This document shows, piece after piece, positions 17,322 to 25,905 of a stretch of DNA of 64,000 bases. Where the stretch lies: NCBI RefSeq assembly GCF_020831405.1, contig NZ_JAJHPU010000019.1:270986-334985 (forward strand), read 5' to 3'. This stretch comes from Pseudomonas oryzagri (GTDB lineage Bacteria > Pseudomonadota > Gammaproteobacteria > Pseudomonadales > Pseudomonadaceae). The position numbers and the translations under genes are program-made. The notes under the pieces are model-generated. The model did not search any database. It had not been told where the DNA came from and saw nothing but the letters and a program-made list of their open reading frames with translations. Every line of letters starts with the position of its first letter. Within the stretch, counting starts at the first letter, position 1.

Positions 17322-18542
17322 ATGCGTCTGATCCACACCTCCGACTGGCACCTGGGGCAGAACCTGCACGGCCAGGATCGCGATTACGAACACGCCGCCT
17401 TCCTCGCCTGGCTGCTGGAGCAACTGGTGGCGCAGCGGGCCGACGCCCTGCTGATCGCCGGCGACATCTTCGACACCGCCAACCCGCCGCTCAAAGCCCA
17501 GGAGCGCCTGTACGACTTCATCGTCGAGGCCCACCAGCGCCTGCCGCGGCTGGACATCGTGATGATCGCCGGCAACCACGACTCGGGCGGACGCATCGAG
17601 CTGCCGGCGCCTTTGATGCGCCGCCTCAACGCCCATGCCCTCGGCCGCATCGAGCGGCTGGACGACGTGCTGGACAGCGACCGCCTGCTGCTGCCGCTGC
17701 ACCGCGCGGACGGCGAGATCGGCGCCTGGTGCCTGGCGCTGCCGTTCCTGCGGCCGGCCGAGGTCACCGGCGGCGCGGTGGGCGACGACTACCTGGCCGG
17801 CATCGACCGGGTGCACCACGAGCTGATCGCCGCCGCCGAAGCCCGCCGCACGCCGGAGCAGGCGCTGATCGCGGTCAGCCATGCGCACATGGCCGGCGCC
17901 GCGGTGTCCGAGGATTCCGAGCGCAACATCGTCATCGGCACCGCCGAGGCGCTGCCGGCCAGCCTGTTCCCCGCGCAGGTCGCCTACGTCGCCCTCGGCC
18001 ACCTGCACAAGCCGCAGCAGGTCGCCGGCCAGGGCCGCATCCGCTACAGCGGCGCGCCGCTGCCGCTGTCGTTCGCCGAGGTCGACTACCCGCACCAGGT
18101 GCTGCTCATCGAACTGGACGGCGCCGAACTGCGCGCGGTCGAATCGCTGCCGGTGCCGCGCGCGGTAGCCATGCTGCGCGTGGGCCCCGCGCCGCTGGCC
18201 GAGGTGCTGGAGCGCCTGGCCGCCCTGCCCGACGCCGCGCTGCCGCGCGAGCGCCGGCCCTGGCTGGAGGTGCGCGTGCAGCTGGAGCAGCCGCAGCCCG
18301 ACCTGCGCCAGCAGATCGAGGCCGCGCTGGACGGCAAGAGCTGCCGCCTGGTGCGCATCGCCAGCGAATACCACGGGCGCAGCGAGGAGGCCCCGGCGCT
18401 GGTCGGCCTCGACCAGCTGAGCCCGCAGGAACTGTTCCGCCGCAGCTGGCAGGCCGAATACCACAACGAAGCCGATGCCCAGGTCCTGGAGGACTTCATG
18501 ACCCTGCTGCAGACCGTGGAACTGCAAGGAGGCCGGGCATGA
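17322..18542 (+). CDS. sbcD: Exonuclease subunit SbcD
   Basis: The product is 406 aa and the Mre11-type metallophosphoesterase. Motifs seen are T-S-D-W-H-L-G near the N-terminus, G-D-I-F-D-T-A, G-N-H-D-S-G and the later G-H-L-H motif. With SbcC it forms the ATP-dependent nuclease that opens DNA hairpins and processes blocked ends. ATG at 17322 starts directly at the conserved M-R-L-I-H-T-S-D. The stop overlaps the sbcC start (ATGA). Confidence 0.95.
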   Translation: MRLIHTSDWHLGQNLHGQDRDYEHAAFLAWLLEQLVAQRADALLIAGDIFDTANPPLKAQERLYDFIVEAHQRLPRLDIVMIAGNHDSGGRIELPAPLMRRLNAHALGRIERLDDVLDSDRLLLPLHRADGEIGAWCLALPFLRPAEVTGGAVGDDYLAGIDRVHHELIAAAEARRTPEQALIAVSHAHMAGAAVSEDSERNIVIGTAEALPASLFPAQVAYVALGHLHKPQQVAGQGRIRYSGAPLPLSFAEVDYPHQVLLIELDGAELRAVESLPVPRAVAMLRVGPAPLAEVLERLAALPDAALPRERRPWLEVRVQLEQPQPDLRQQIEAALDGKSCRLVRIASEYHGRSEEAPALVGLDQLSPQELFRRSWQAEYHNEADAQVLEDFMTLLQTVELQGGRA

Positions 18543-21500
18543 AGATCCTCGCCATCCGCCTGAAGAACCTCGCCTCGCTGGCCGGCGAGCAGGAAGTCGA
18601 CTTCACCGCAGAACCCTTGGCCAGCGCCGGGCTGTTCGCCATCACCGGGCCGACCGGCGCCGGCAAGAGCACCCTGCTCGACGCCCTGTGCCTGGCGCTG
18701 TTCGGCGAGACGCCGCGCCTGCAGCACGCCAAGTCCACCCTCAAGGTGCCCGACGGCAGCGACAACGATGCCCTCGGCAGCGACGACGGCCGCAACCTGC
18801 TGCGCCGCGGCACCAGCGGCGGGCATGCCGAGGTGGATTTCGTCGGCGTCGACGGCAAGCGCTATCGCGCCCGCTGGGAAGTGCGCCGCGCCCGCGACAA
18901 GGCCAGCGGCAAGCTGCAGAACAGCCAGCAGAGCCTGCGCGACCTCGACGGCGACCAGTTGCTGACCGGCAACAAGATCGAATTCCGCGAGCAGATGGAG
19001 TTGCGCCTGGGTCTGACCCTGCAGCAGTTCACCCGCGCGGTACTGCTGGCGCAGAGCGAGTTCAGCGCCTTTCTCAAGGCCGACGACAACGAGCGTGGCG
19101 CCCTGCTGGAAAAGCTCACCGACACCGGCGTGTACAGCAGCCTCGGCAAGGCCGCCTTCGCCGCCGCCAAGCGCGCGCGCGAAGCCCTCGAGGATCTGGA
19201 GCGCGAGGCCGGCGGCATCCGCCCGCTGGAGGCGGAGGAGCGCGCGGATCTGGAGCAGCGCCACGCCGCGGCCGTCGTCCTGTTCAAGACCGCGCAGAGC
19301 CAACTGCAGGAGCTGGAACGCCAGCGCCAGTGGCTGACCGAGCTGGCCCGTCTGCAGGGCGAACGGCAGGCCGCCCAGATCCAGCTGGACTCTGCCCGCA
19401 CCGCGCAGGAAAACCTGGCCGGCGAACGCCAGACCCTCGCCCTGCTCGAACAGCTCGCCCCCGAACGACATCGCTTCGCCCGCCAGGCCGAACTGGGGCC
19501 GCTGCTGACCGAGCTGCACGCCAGTCTGCAACGTCACGGCGAGCAGCAGCAGGTCCTGCAGCAGCGGCTGATCGAGCTGGACGCCGCCGCCCAACGGACC
19601 GCCGCCGAACGGGACGCCGCCGAGCAGGCCCGCCAGTCGGCCGACGGCGCGCTGCGCCAGGCCTATGGCGAGGAACAGCGCCTCGCCGAACTGCAGCAGG
19701 AGCTGGCCAAGGCGCAACAAGCCGCACAGCAGGCGCGCGACGCCGTCGCGGCCGGGGAACGCACGCTGGCGCAACTGCAGGAGCGGCAAACCCGCCTGAT
19801 CGCCCAGCAGGACGAACTGACCGAACGCCTGCAACACAGCGCCGACCTGCATGGGTTGTGCAGCGCCTGGGATGGCCACCGTCCGCGCCTGCAGCAGGCG
19901 GTGCAACTGGCCAACCAGCTGGGCAAGGGCCGCGAGGAGCTGCCCGCGCTGCAACAGGCCGCCAGCCAGGCCCAGCAGCAGCTGGAAGCCGCCCGCCAGC
20001 AGCTCGACGCCCTGCAGCAGCGACTCGGCGGCAGCGCGCCGGCCGAACAGATCGCCACCCTGCAACGGCAACTCGGCGGGTGGCGCCCGCGCCTGAGCGC
20101 CCTGGAAGAAGCGCAGCGTCTCTGCCAACGCCACACGGAACTGGCCAGCGGTCTGGCCAGGGTCCAGGCGCGCGCGACCGAGCTGCAGACCCGCCGCGAG
20201 CAGTGCGTGACCAGCGGCAAGGCGACCGGCAGCGAGCTGCAAAGCGCGGAGCAGGCGCTGAAGATCACCCTCGAGCTGCTCGAACGCCAGCGCCTGGCGC
20301 GCAGCGCCAGCGTCGAGGAACTGCGCGCGCAGCTGCGCGACGGCGAGCCCTGCCCGGTTTGCGGCAGCGCCGAGCATCCCTATCACCACGGCGACAGCCT
20401 GCTCGCCGCCCTCGCCAGCCAGGACGAGGCCGAAGCCGCACGCGCCCAGCAGCAGGTCGAGCGGCTCAGGGACCGTCAGATCGAACTGCGCACCGAGTAT
20501 CGCGAGCTGGAGCGCCAGCTCGGCGAAGCGAACCAGGAGCGGGAGCGGCTCGCCGGCGAACTGGGCCCGCTGGAGCGCGACCTCGCCGCCCACGCCAAGC
20601 TGGCGACGCAGCCCGGCGAACAGCGCAGCGCGTGGCTGGCCGGCCAGGTGGCCGGCCTGCGCCAGTCGATCCGCGCGGCCGAGCAACGCCAGAGCGAGCT
20701 GCTGGAGCTGCAGCAGCACAGCGAACGCCTGCAGGAGCAGGATCGCCAGGCCGAACAGGCCAGCCAGACCGCCAGGCGCAATCTGGAACACCAGCAGCAG
20801 CGCCTGAGCGAGGACCAGCAGCGCCTGGACAGCGAACTGGAAACCTTCGCCGAACTGCTGCCCGGCGACTGGCTGCAGCGCTGGCAGGCCGCACCGGCGC
20901 TCAGCTTCATGGAGCTGGATCGCCAGATCGCCGAGCGCCTGCAGCAACTGGACGAGCAGCGCGAACTGGACGAGGAACAACGCGAGCGGCAAGCGACCCT
21001 GGAGCAGGAACGCCTGCAGCAGAACCATCGCCAGCAACTCCTGCACACCTGCGGCGCCCGTCTGGGCGAGCTGGACGAGCTGCGCCGCGTGGCCGAAACC
21101 GCCCTGCGCCAGTGCCTCGGCGCGCAGCCGAGCGCCGCGGCCTGGCAACAGGCGCTGGAGCAGGCGCAGGGCCGCGCGCGCGCAGCCGCGAGCAGCGCCG
21201 AGCAGGCGCGGCAGGACGCCCACACGCGCCAGGTCCAGCTCGTCGCCGAGGAGCACAACCTGCGCCAGCGCCTGAGCGAGCTGCACGCGGAGCAGGCCGG
21301 GTTGCAGCACGAACTCGCCGCCTGGCGCGCCGGCCATCCGCAACTCGACGACGCCACCCTCGCCGCCCTGCTGGCCCAGCCGGCGGCGCGCGCCGGCGAG
21401 CTGCGCGAGCAGTTGCAGCGCGCCAGCGAGACCCTGGCGCAGTGCCAGGTGCGCCTGGAGGAGCGCAGCCAGCAACTGGCCGCCCACCAGGCCAAACAGA

Positions 21501-22174
21501 CCGAAGCGCCGGAGCCGGCTGCACTGGAGCAGGCGCTGGGCGAGCAGCAGCACCAGTGCGATCAGGCCGAGCAGCACAGCGTCGAGCTGCGCGCCGCATT
21601 GGTCGAGGACGACCGCCGCCACGGCCAGAGCCGCGAGCTGCTGACGCGCATCGCCGCGGCGCAGGCCGAACACCTGCGCTGGGGGCGGATCGGCGCGCTG
21701 ATCGGCTCGGCGGAGGGGGACAAGTTCCGCCGCATCGCCCAGGGCTACAACCTCGACCTGCTGGTCCAGCACGCCAATGCGCAGCTGCGCCAGCTGGCCC
21801 GCCGCTACCGCCTGAAACGCGGCGGCAGCGTGCTGGGCCTGCTGGTGCTGGATACCGAGATGGGCGACGAGCTGCGCTCGGTGCACTCGCTGTCCGGCGG
21901 CGAGACCTTCCTGGTCTCCCTGGCCCTGGCGCTGGGCCTGGCGTCGATGGCGTCGAGCAAGCTGCGCATCGAGTCGCTGTTCATCGACGAAGGTTTCGGC
22001 AGCCTCGATCCCGAGTCGCTGCAACTGGCCATGGACGCGCTGGACAGCCTGCAGGCGCAGGGGCGCAAGGTGGCGGTGATTTCCCACGTGCAGGAGATGC
22101 ACGAGCGCATCCCGGTACAGATCCGTGTGCAACGCCAGGGCAACGGCGCCAGCACGCTGGATATCGTCGGCTGA
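18539..22174 (+). CDS. sbcC: Exonuclease subunit SbcC
   Basis: The product is 1211 aa and the Rad50-like SMC ATPase of SbcCD. Walker A is at residues 37-44 (GPTGAGKS). Long Gln/Glu/Ala/Arg-rich coiled coils flank a zinc hook CPVC at 605-608. The C-terminal lobe has the signature S-L-S-G-G-E and Walker B L-F-I-D-E-G-F-G-S-L-D. It is longer than the E. coli protein (about 1050 aa), the extra length lying in the coiled coils. It is translationally coupled to sbcD. Confidence 0.95.
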   Translation: MKILAIRLKNLASLAGEQEVDFTAEPLASAGLFAITGPTGAGKSTLLDALCLALFGETPRLQHAKSTLKVPDGSDNDALGSDDGRNLLRRGTSGGHAEVDFVGVDGKRYRARWEVRRARDKASGKLQNSQQSLRDLDGDQLLTGNKIEFREQMELRLGLTLQQFTRAVLLAQSEFSAFLKADDNERGALLEKLTDTGVYSSLGKAAFAAAKRAREALEDLEREAGGIRPLEAEERADLEQRHAAAVVLFKTAQSQLQELERQRQWLTELARLQGERQAAQIQLDSARTAQENLAGERQTLALLEQLAPERHRFARQAELGPLLTELHASLQRHGEQQQVLQQRLIELDAAAQRTAAERDAAEQARQSADGALRQAYGEEQRLAELQQELAKAQQAAQQARDAVAAGERTLAQLQERQTRLIAQQDELTERLQHSADLHGLCSAWDGHRPRLQQAVQLANQLGKGREELPALQQAASQAQQQLEAARQQLDALQQRLGGSAPAEQIATLQRQLGGWRPRLSALEEAQRLCQRHTELASGLARVQARATELQTRREQCVTSGKATGSELQSAEQALKITLELLERQRLARSASVEELRAQLRDGEPCPVCGSAEHPYHHGDSLLAALASQDEAEAARAQQQVERLRDRQIELRTEYRELERQLGEANQERERLAGELGPLERDLAAHAKLATQPGEQRSAWLAGQVAGLRQSIRAAEQRQSELLELQQHSERLQEQDRQAEQASQTARRNLEHQQQRLSEDQQRLDSELETFAELLPGDWLQRWQAAPALSFMELDRQIAERLQQLDEQRELDEEQRERQATLEQERLQQNHRQQLLHTCGARLGELDELRRVAETALRQCLGAQPSAAAWQQALEQAQGRARAAASSAEQARQDAHTRQVQLVAEEHNLRQRLSELHAEQAGLQHELAAWRAGHPQLDDATLAALLAQPAARAGELREQLQRASETLAQCQVRLEERSQQLAAHQAKQTEAPEPAALEQALGEQQHQCDQAEQHSVELRAALVEDDRRHGQSRELLTRIAAAQAEHLRWGRIGALIGSAEGDKFRRIAQGYNLDLLVQHANAQLRQLARRYRLKRGGSVLGLLVLDTEMGDELRSVHSLSGGETFLVSLALALGLASMASSKLRIESLFIDEGFGSLDPESLQLAMDALDSLQAQGRKVAVISHVQEMHERIPVQIRVQRQGNGASTLDIVG

Positions 22175-22247
22175 CGGCGTGTGGCAGGACGGTGTAAAAA
22201 ACCTGCGGTCGTTTTCCACGGGGTGGCCATCCACCCTGCGGTTCTTC

Positions 22248-22306
22248 TGTAGGGGCGAATTCATTCGCCGACGCGGCCTCGCCAGGCGAATGAATTCGCC
22301 CCTACA
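22248..22306. repeat. Long inverted repeat (REP-like), copy 1
   Basis: 22-bp perfect arms (22248-22269 and 22285-22306) surround a 15-base loop. The arms contain GGGCGAATTCATTCGCC. The same family occurs at 22466-22524 and, in weaker form, at 28246-28303 and 28431-28488, always outside genes. Confidence 0.85.
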
Positions 22307-22465
22307 AGGAGCTCCCTGTCGCGCATGCCAAGGGTATCGGCGGGGTCCGGCCACTGACGTAGGGTGGGAAACTGCCGCAGGCATTTCCCACCATCCGCAT
22401 CTGGCGGTGGTGGAAAATCGCTGCGCGAGTTTTCCACGGGGTGGCCATCCACCCTGCGGTTCTTC

Positions 22466-22524
22466 TGTAGGGGCGAATTCATTCGCCGACGCGACCTCGC
22501 CAGGCGAATGAATTCGCCCCTACA
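22466..22524. repeat. Long inverted repeat (REP-like), copy 2
   Basis: 22-bp perfect arms (22466-22487 and 22503-22524) with a 15-base loop differ from copy 1 by a single loop base. It is part of the 218-bp tandem unit. Confidence 0.85.
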
Positions 22525-22798
22525 AGGAACTCCCTGTCGCGCGTGACAAGGGTATCGGCGGGGTCCGGCCACTGACGTAGGGTGGGAAACTGCCGCAGGC
22601 ATTTCCCACCATCCGCATCCGGCGACGGTAGAAAATCGCTACGCGAGTTTTCCACGGGGGCCATCCGCCCTACAGTCAGGTGCCAGCAGGTTGTCCCATC
22701 CCTGGGAGCGCCCTACTTCTGCTCCGGCAATCCGCTTGGCCCGCGGCCACCGGGCTCCCGCCTGCACCGAGCGACAGGCGGGGCTATCCCGAGTCGCC

Positions 22799-23020
22799 CT
22801 AGACCTTACTTCCCGCCCCCGTCAGCGCCGCCTGCACCAGCGGGTGCAGGTCGGCGCCGTAGTGCTCCTCCTGCCAGACCGTCAGCTCGCGGCGCATCGC
22901 CGGGGTCCAGAAGCTCTGCAGGTGCTGGCGCACGCCCTGCACGGCCAGGTCCTTGTCCGGCTCGCTGGCGAAGTACTGGGCGATCTGGTTGGCCATCTTG
23001 ATCAGGTTGTCGGTGCTCAT
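22799..23020 (-). CDS. fdsD: Formate dehydrogenase delta subunit FdsD
   Basis: The product is 73 aa, the short delta subunit of the soluble NAD-dependent formate dehydrogenase. The pattern M-A-N-Q-I-A-Q-Y-F near the N-terminus, V-x-x-H-L-x-x-F-W-T-P-x-M-R and a conserved Leu-Val end fit the family. It has no cofactor motif; in related enzymes it supports cofactor insertion or assembly. The start overlaps the fdsA stop (ATGA). Confidence 0.88.
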   Translation of the reverse strand: MSTDNLIKMANQIAQYFASEPDKDLAVQGVRQHLQSFWTPAMRRELTVWQEEHYGADLHPLVQAALTGAGSKV

Positions 23021-25905
23021 CGGCGTCCCTCCGCTTTCTCGGCGCGACGGCGCTCGGCGAGCAGGCGCCGCTGTTCGTCACTGAACTCCTGGTAGCGCTT
23101 CTGCCACTCGGAAGGCTGGTAGACCCGCGTGACCTCCACCGCCGTGACCTTGTATTCCGGGCAGTTGGTGGCCCAGTCGGAGTTGTCGGTGGTGATCACG
23201 TTGGCCCCCGATTCGGGGAAGTGGAAGGTGGTGTACACCACCCCCGGCGCCACCCGCTCGGAAACCCTGGCGCGCAGCACCGTCTGCCCGGCGCGGCTGC
23301 CCACGCCGACCCAGTCGCCGTCGGCGATGCCGCGGCTCTCGGCGTCGCTGGGGTGGATCTCCAGGCGGTCCTCCTCGTGCCAGGCGACGTTGTCGGTGCG
23401 CCGGGTCTGCGCGCCGACGTTGTACTGGCTGAGGATGCGCCCGGTGGTCAGCAGCAGCGGGTAGCGGCTGTTGACCTTCTCCTCGGTGGGCACGTAGCCG
23501 GTGAGCATGAAGCGCCCCTTGCCGCGCACGAACTCCTCGATGTGCATGGTCGGCGTGCCGTCCGGCGCGGCGTCGTTGCACGGCCACTGCAGGCTGCCGT
23601 GGCGATCCAGCTCGGCGTAGCTGACGCGGGTGAAGGTCGGCGTCAGGCTGGCGATCTCGTCCATGATCTCCTGCGGATGCCAGTACGCCATCTTGTAGCC
23701 CAGGGCGTTGGCCAAGAGCTGGGTGGCCTCCCAGTCGGCCAAGCCGCCGAGCGGGTCCATCACCTTGCGCACGCGCGAGATGCGCCGCTCGGCGTTGGTG
23801 AAGGTGCCGTCCTTCTCCAGGAACGAGCTGCCCGGCAGGAACACGTGGGCGAACTTGGCGGTTTCGTTGAGGAAGATGTCCTGCACCACCACGCATTCCA
23901 TGGCCGCCAGCGCCGCGGTGACGTGCTGGGTGTTGGGATCGCTCTGGGCGATGTCCTCGCCGTGGCAGTAGAGGCCCTTGAAGGTGCCGCCGAGGGCCGC
24001 CTCGAACATGTTGGGGATGCGCAGGCCCGGATCGGGCTGCAGGGTCACGCCCCAGGCCTGCTCGAACTGGTCGCGCACCGCGTCGTTGGAGACGTGGCGG
24101 TAGCCCGGCAGCTCGTGGGGGAAGGAGCCCATGTCGCAGGAACCCTGGACGTTGTTCTGGCCGCGCAGCGGGTTGACGCCGACGCCCTCGCGGCCGATGT
24201 TGCCGGTCGCCATGGCGAGGTTGGCGATGCCCATCACCGCGGTGCTGCCCTGGCTGTGCTCGGTGACGCCCAGGCCGTAGTAGATCGCCGCGTTGCCGCC
24301 GGTGGCGTACAGCCGGGCGGCCGCGCGGATCTGCTCGGCGGGCACGCCGCACACCGGGCCGAGGGCCTCCGGCGAGTTCTCCGCGAGGCCGACGAAGTCG
24401 CGCCAGTGGGCGAAGGCCGCCGCCTCGCAGCGCTCCTCGACGAAGCGCTGGTCGATCAGCCCCTCGCTGACGATGACGTGGGCCAGGGCGTTGAGCATGG
24501 CCACGTTGGTGCCCGGACGCAGCTGCAGGTGCAGCTCGGCGCGGGCGTGCGGCGAATCCACCAGGTCGATGCGCCGCGGGTCGATGACGATCAGCCGCGC
24601 GCCCTGGCGCAGACGTTTCTTGAGCAGGGAACCGAACACCGGGTGGGCGTCGGTGGGGTTGGCGCCGATCACCAGGATGACGTCGGCCTGCAGCACCGAG
24701 TCGAAGCTCTGCGTGCCGGCGGACTCGCCGAGGGTCTGCTTCAAGCCGTAGCCGGTGGGCGAGTGGCAGACGCGCGCGCAGGTGTCGACGTTGTTGTTGC
24801 CGAAGCCGGCGCGGACCAGCTTCTGCACCAGGTAGGTTTCTTCGTTGGTGCAGCGGCTGGAGGTGATGCCGCCGATCGAGTCGCGCCCGTACTTGAGCTG
24901 GATGCGGCGGAATTCGCCGGCCGCGTAAGTGACCGCCTCCTCCCAGCTGACTTCCTGCCAGGGGTCGTCGATGCTCTTGCGGATCATCGGCTTGGTGATG
25001 CGGTCGGGGTGGGTGGCGTAGCCCCAGGCGAAGCGGCCCTTGACGCAGGCGTGGCCGTGGTTGGCCTGGCCGTTCTTGTCCGGGACCATGCGCACCAGCT
25101 GCTCGCCTTTCATCTCGGCGCGCAGCGAGCAGCCCACGCCGCAGTAGGCGCAGGTGGTGACCACGCTGCGCTCGGCCTGGCCGATCGCCACCACGGTCTT
25201 TTCCATCAGCGTCGCGGTCGGACAGGCCGCCACGCAGGCGCCGCAGGACACGCACTCGGAGTCGAGGAAGTTGTCGCCGCCGGCGGCCGCGACCCGCGAG
25301 TCGAAGCCGCGGCCCTCGATGGTCAGGGCGAAGGTGCCCTGGATTTCCTCGCAGGCGCGCACGCAGCGGCTGCAGACGATGCACTTGCTCGGGTCGTACT
25401 CGAAATACGGGTTGGAGACGTCCTTCGCCTCGTCCAGGTGGTTGGCGCCCTCGTAGCCGTAGCGCACCTCGCGCAGGCCCACCTGGCCGGCGACGGTCTG
25501 CAGCTCGCAGTTGCCGTTGGCCGGACAGGTCAGGCAGTCCAGCGGGTGGTCGGAGATGTACAGCTCCATGACGTTGCGGCGCAGGTCGGCCAGTTTCGGC
25601 GTCTGGGTGCGCACTACCATGCCCTCGGCCACCGGCGTGGTGCAGGAGGCGGGGTAGCCGCGCATGCCCTCGATTTCCACCACGCACATGCGGCAGGAGC
25701 CGAAGGCTTCCAGGCTGTCGGTGGCGCACAGTTTGGGGATGCTGGTGCCGAGCATTGCCGCGGCGCGCATCACCGAGGTGCCGGCGGGCACGCTGATTGC
25801 GCGGCCGTCGATGCTCAGGCTGACCTGCACCTCGCTTTCGCGCGCGGGGGTGCCAAGGTCGAGGGTGCCCAGGTCGGCGGTGGCGGGGTCGAAGATGTTG
25901 ATCAT
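23017..25905 (-). CDS. fdsA: NAD-dependent formate dehydrogenase alpha subunit FdsA
   Basis: The product is 962 aa and the catalytic molybdenum (bis-MGD) subunit. The N-terminus has a 2Fe-2S ferredoxin domain (C-x-x-C-V-V-E), a His-Cys 4Fe-4S motif (H-P-L-D-C-x-x-C) and two 4Fe-4S ferredoxin motifs. A further C-A-Y-C-G-V-G-C cluster opens the molybdopterin domain. Cys380 in R-V-C-H-S-P is the expected Mo ligand. The C-terminal domain is the MGD-binding fold. It oxidises formate to CO2 and passes electrons to FdsB and FdsG. The ATG at 25905 overlaps the fdsB stop. Confidence 0.95.
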   Translation of the reverse strand: MINIFDPATADLGTLDLGTPARESEVQVSLSIDGRAISVPAGTSVMRAAAMLGTSIPKLCATDSLEAFGSCRMCVVEIEGMRGYPASCTTPVAEGMVVRTQTPKLADLRRNVMELYISDHPLDCLTCPANGNCELQTVAGQVGLREVRYGYEGANHLDEAKDVSNPYFEYDPSKCIVCSRCVRACEEIQGTFALTIEGRGFDSRVAAAGGDNFLDSECVSCGACVAACPTATLMEKTVVAIGQAERSVVTTCAYCGVGCSLRAEMKGEQLVRMVPDKNGQANHGHACVKGRFAWGYATHPDRITKPMIRKSIDDPWQEVSWEEAVTYAAGEFRRIQLKYGRDSIGGITSSRCTNEETYLVQKLVRAGFGNNNVDTCARVCHSPTGYGLKQTLGESAGTQSFDSVLQADVILVIGANPTDAHPVFGSLLKKRLRQGARLIVIDPRRIDLVDSPHARAELHLQLRPGTNVAMLNALAHVIVSEGLIDQRFVEERCEAAAFAHWRDFVGLAENSPEALGPVCGVPAEQIRAAARLYATGGNAAIYYGLGVTEHSQGSTAVMGIANLAMATGNIGREGVGVNPLRGQNNVQGSCDMGSFPHELPGYRHVSNDAVRDQFEQAWGVTLQPDPGLRIPNMFEAALGGTFKGLYCHGEDIAQSDPNTQHVTAALAAMECVVVQDIFLNETAKFAHVFLPGSSFLEKDGTFTNAERRISRVRKVMDPLGGLADWEATQLLANALGYKMAYWHPQEIMDEIASLTPTFTRVSYAELDRHGSLQWPCNDAAPDGTPTMHIEEFVRGKGRFMLTGYVPTEEKVNSRYPLLLTTGRILSQYNVGAQTRRTDNVAWHEEDRLEIHPSDAESRGIADGDWVGVGSRAGQTVLRARVSERVAPGVVYTTFHFPESGANVITTDNSDWATNCPEYKVTAVEVTRVYQPSEWQKRYQEFSDEQRRLLAERRRAEKAEGRR

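Larger units (their letters stand above)
22208..22680. repeat. Tandem direct repeat, 218-bp period, 2.2 copies
   Basis: Two near-identical 218-bp units (22208-22425 and 22426-22643) are followed by a short third piece. Each unit contains the 22-bp inverted repeat described separately and a second dyad, GGTGGGAAA with TTTCCCACC (22363-22371/22384-22392 and 22581-22589/22602-22610). It fills the gap between the convergent sbcC and fdsD genes. No coding capacity was recognised; 22681-22798 shows nothing further. Confidence 0.85.

Noticed and set aside
18086..22384. Very long minus-strand frame opposite sbcC
   Set aside because: Leu/Ala/Gln-rich antisense shadow of the SbcC coiled coils.
22208..22680. 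CRISPR array
   Set aside because: Only two long units with internal palindromes, no short repeats with unique spacers and no cas genes.
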